DNA of 5,295 nt from an uncultured Collinsella sp. (GTDB lineage Bacteria; Actinomycetota; Coriobacteriia; Coriobacteriales; Coriobacteriaceae), in contig CATYHY010000109.1 of NCBI GenBank assembly GCA_958407085.1, forward strand, positions 1 to 5,295, read 5' to 3'. Positions 5,176 to 5,295 of the stretch are shown piece by piece. The translations under genes and the position numbers were made by a program. Each line of letters opens with the position of its first letter. Position 1 is the stretch's first letter. Below the pieces are notes generated by a model, which saw only the letters and a program-made list of their open reading frames with translations, did not search any database and was not told the DNA's origin.

Positions 5176-5210
5176 GGCCTCAACGGCGGGCGCTGTAGCT
5201 CGCGGGGGCC
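5176..5210 (+). other. GC-rich stem-loop in the gap mRNA leader
   Basis: GGCCTC (5176-5181) pairs with GGGGCC (5205-5210), and GCGGGC (5186-5191) pairs with GCTCGC (5198-5203). These form a two-part stem with a 4x1 internal loop and a 6-nt loop GCTGTA. It ends 5 nt before the AAAGGAG ribosome binding site and has no U-tract. An mRNA stability or translation-tuning element is the simplest reading. Confidence 0.5.
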
Positions 5211-5227
5211 TTACGAAAGGAGACACA

Positions 5228-5295
5228 ATGGCAGTAAAGGTTGCTATTAACGGCTTCGGTCGCATCGGTCGTCTGGCTTTCCGTCAGATGTTCGG
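5228..5295 (+). CDS. gap: Glyceraldehyde-3-phosphate dehydrogenase, N-terminal part (runs off the window)
   Basis: Twenty-two complete codons are visible, beginning MAVKVAINGFGRIGRLAFRQ. INGFGRIGR (7-15) is the NAD-binding P-loop signature of the Gap Rossmann fold. The enzyme oxidises and phosphorylates glyceraldehyde-3-phosphate to 1,3-bisphosphoglycerate in glycolysis. AAAGGAG at 5216-5222, 5 nt before the ATG, is a strong ribosome binding site, as expected for a highly expressed gene. The catalytic Cys and the rest lie beyond the edge. whiA followed by gap is a common actinobacterial order, often continuing to pgk and tpiA, which would be expected next. Confidence 0.95.
   Translation, partial: MAVKVAINGFGRIGRLAFRQMF

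Larger units (their letters stand above)
5035..5227 (+). other. AT-rich regulatory gap between whiA and gap
   Basis: There is no gene here. Its first two thirds are far more AT-rich than the rest of the window. It holds a direct repeat AACTGCT (5043-5049 and 5063-5069, 20 bp apart), a 14-bp palindrome, an imperfect dyad AATTTC/GAAATT (5110-5115/5128-5133), an A8 run (5140-5147), a probable promoter, and a GC-rich leader hairpin. I see no convincing intrinsic terminator for whiA, so some rapZ-whiA transcription may continue into gap. Confidence 0.7.

Overview
The window looks like chromosomal DNA from a gut actinobacterium of the class Coriobacteriia; Collinsella or a close relative is my best guess. 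The reasons are GC-rich codon use, strong AAGGAG-type ribosome binding sites, and the actinobacterial gene order rapZ-whiA-gap. The RapZ P-loop ends in Gly-Arg-Thr instead of Gly-Lys-Ser/Thr, an actinobacterial habit. The genus is inferred from general character, not from a database match. All supported genes are on the + strand.

Positions 1-3079 hold a sialic-acid (N-acetylneuraminate) catabolic operon. It starts with the last 42 codons of an acetyl-xylan-esterase/cephalosporin-deacetylase-type hydrolase, a plausible sialate O-acetylesterase. A class I aldolase of the DHDPS/NAL family follows (probable NanA), then a ROK kinase with a NanK-type active site, then N-acetylmannosamine-6-phosphate 2-epimerase (NanE). 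Together they would deacetylate sialic acid, cleave it to ManNAc and pyruvate, phosphorylate ManNAc, and epimerise it to GlcNAc-6-phosphate. No transporter, sialidase, NagA or NagB is inside the window.

The gaps inside this operon are unusually structured. A 26-bp near-perfect hairpin and a second smaller hairpin lie between nanA and nanK. A ~98-nt multi-part stem-loop ending in a U-tract lies between nanK and nanE. A classic intrinsic terminator lies between nanE and rapZ, and its U-tract runs directly into the rapZ ribosome binding site.

Positions 3178-5034 hold rapZ and whiA, separated by 6 nt. In many Gram-positive bacteria yvcK sits between these two genes; here it is missing. An AT-rich 193-bp gap (5035-5227) follows, with a perfect 14-bp palindrome, a probable promoter and a structured leader in front of the first 22 codons of glyceraldehyde-3-phosphate dehydrogenase.

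No mobile element, CRISPR array, tRNA or rRNA is visible. No wholly new system is evident. The points most worth checking are the RNA structures in the operon gaps, the non-canonical sialic-acid pocket of the aldolase, and the placement of rapZ (a regulator that senses GlcN-6-P in E. coli) directly after an amino-sugar pathway leading toward that metabolite.
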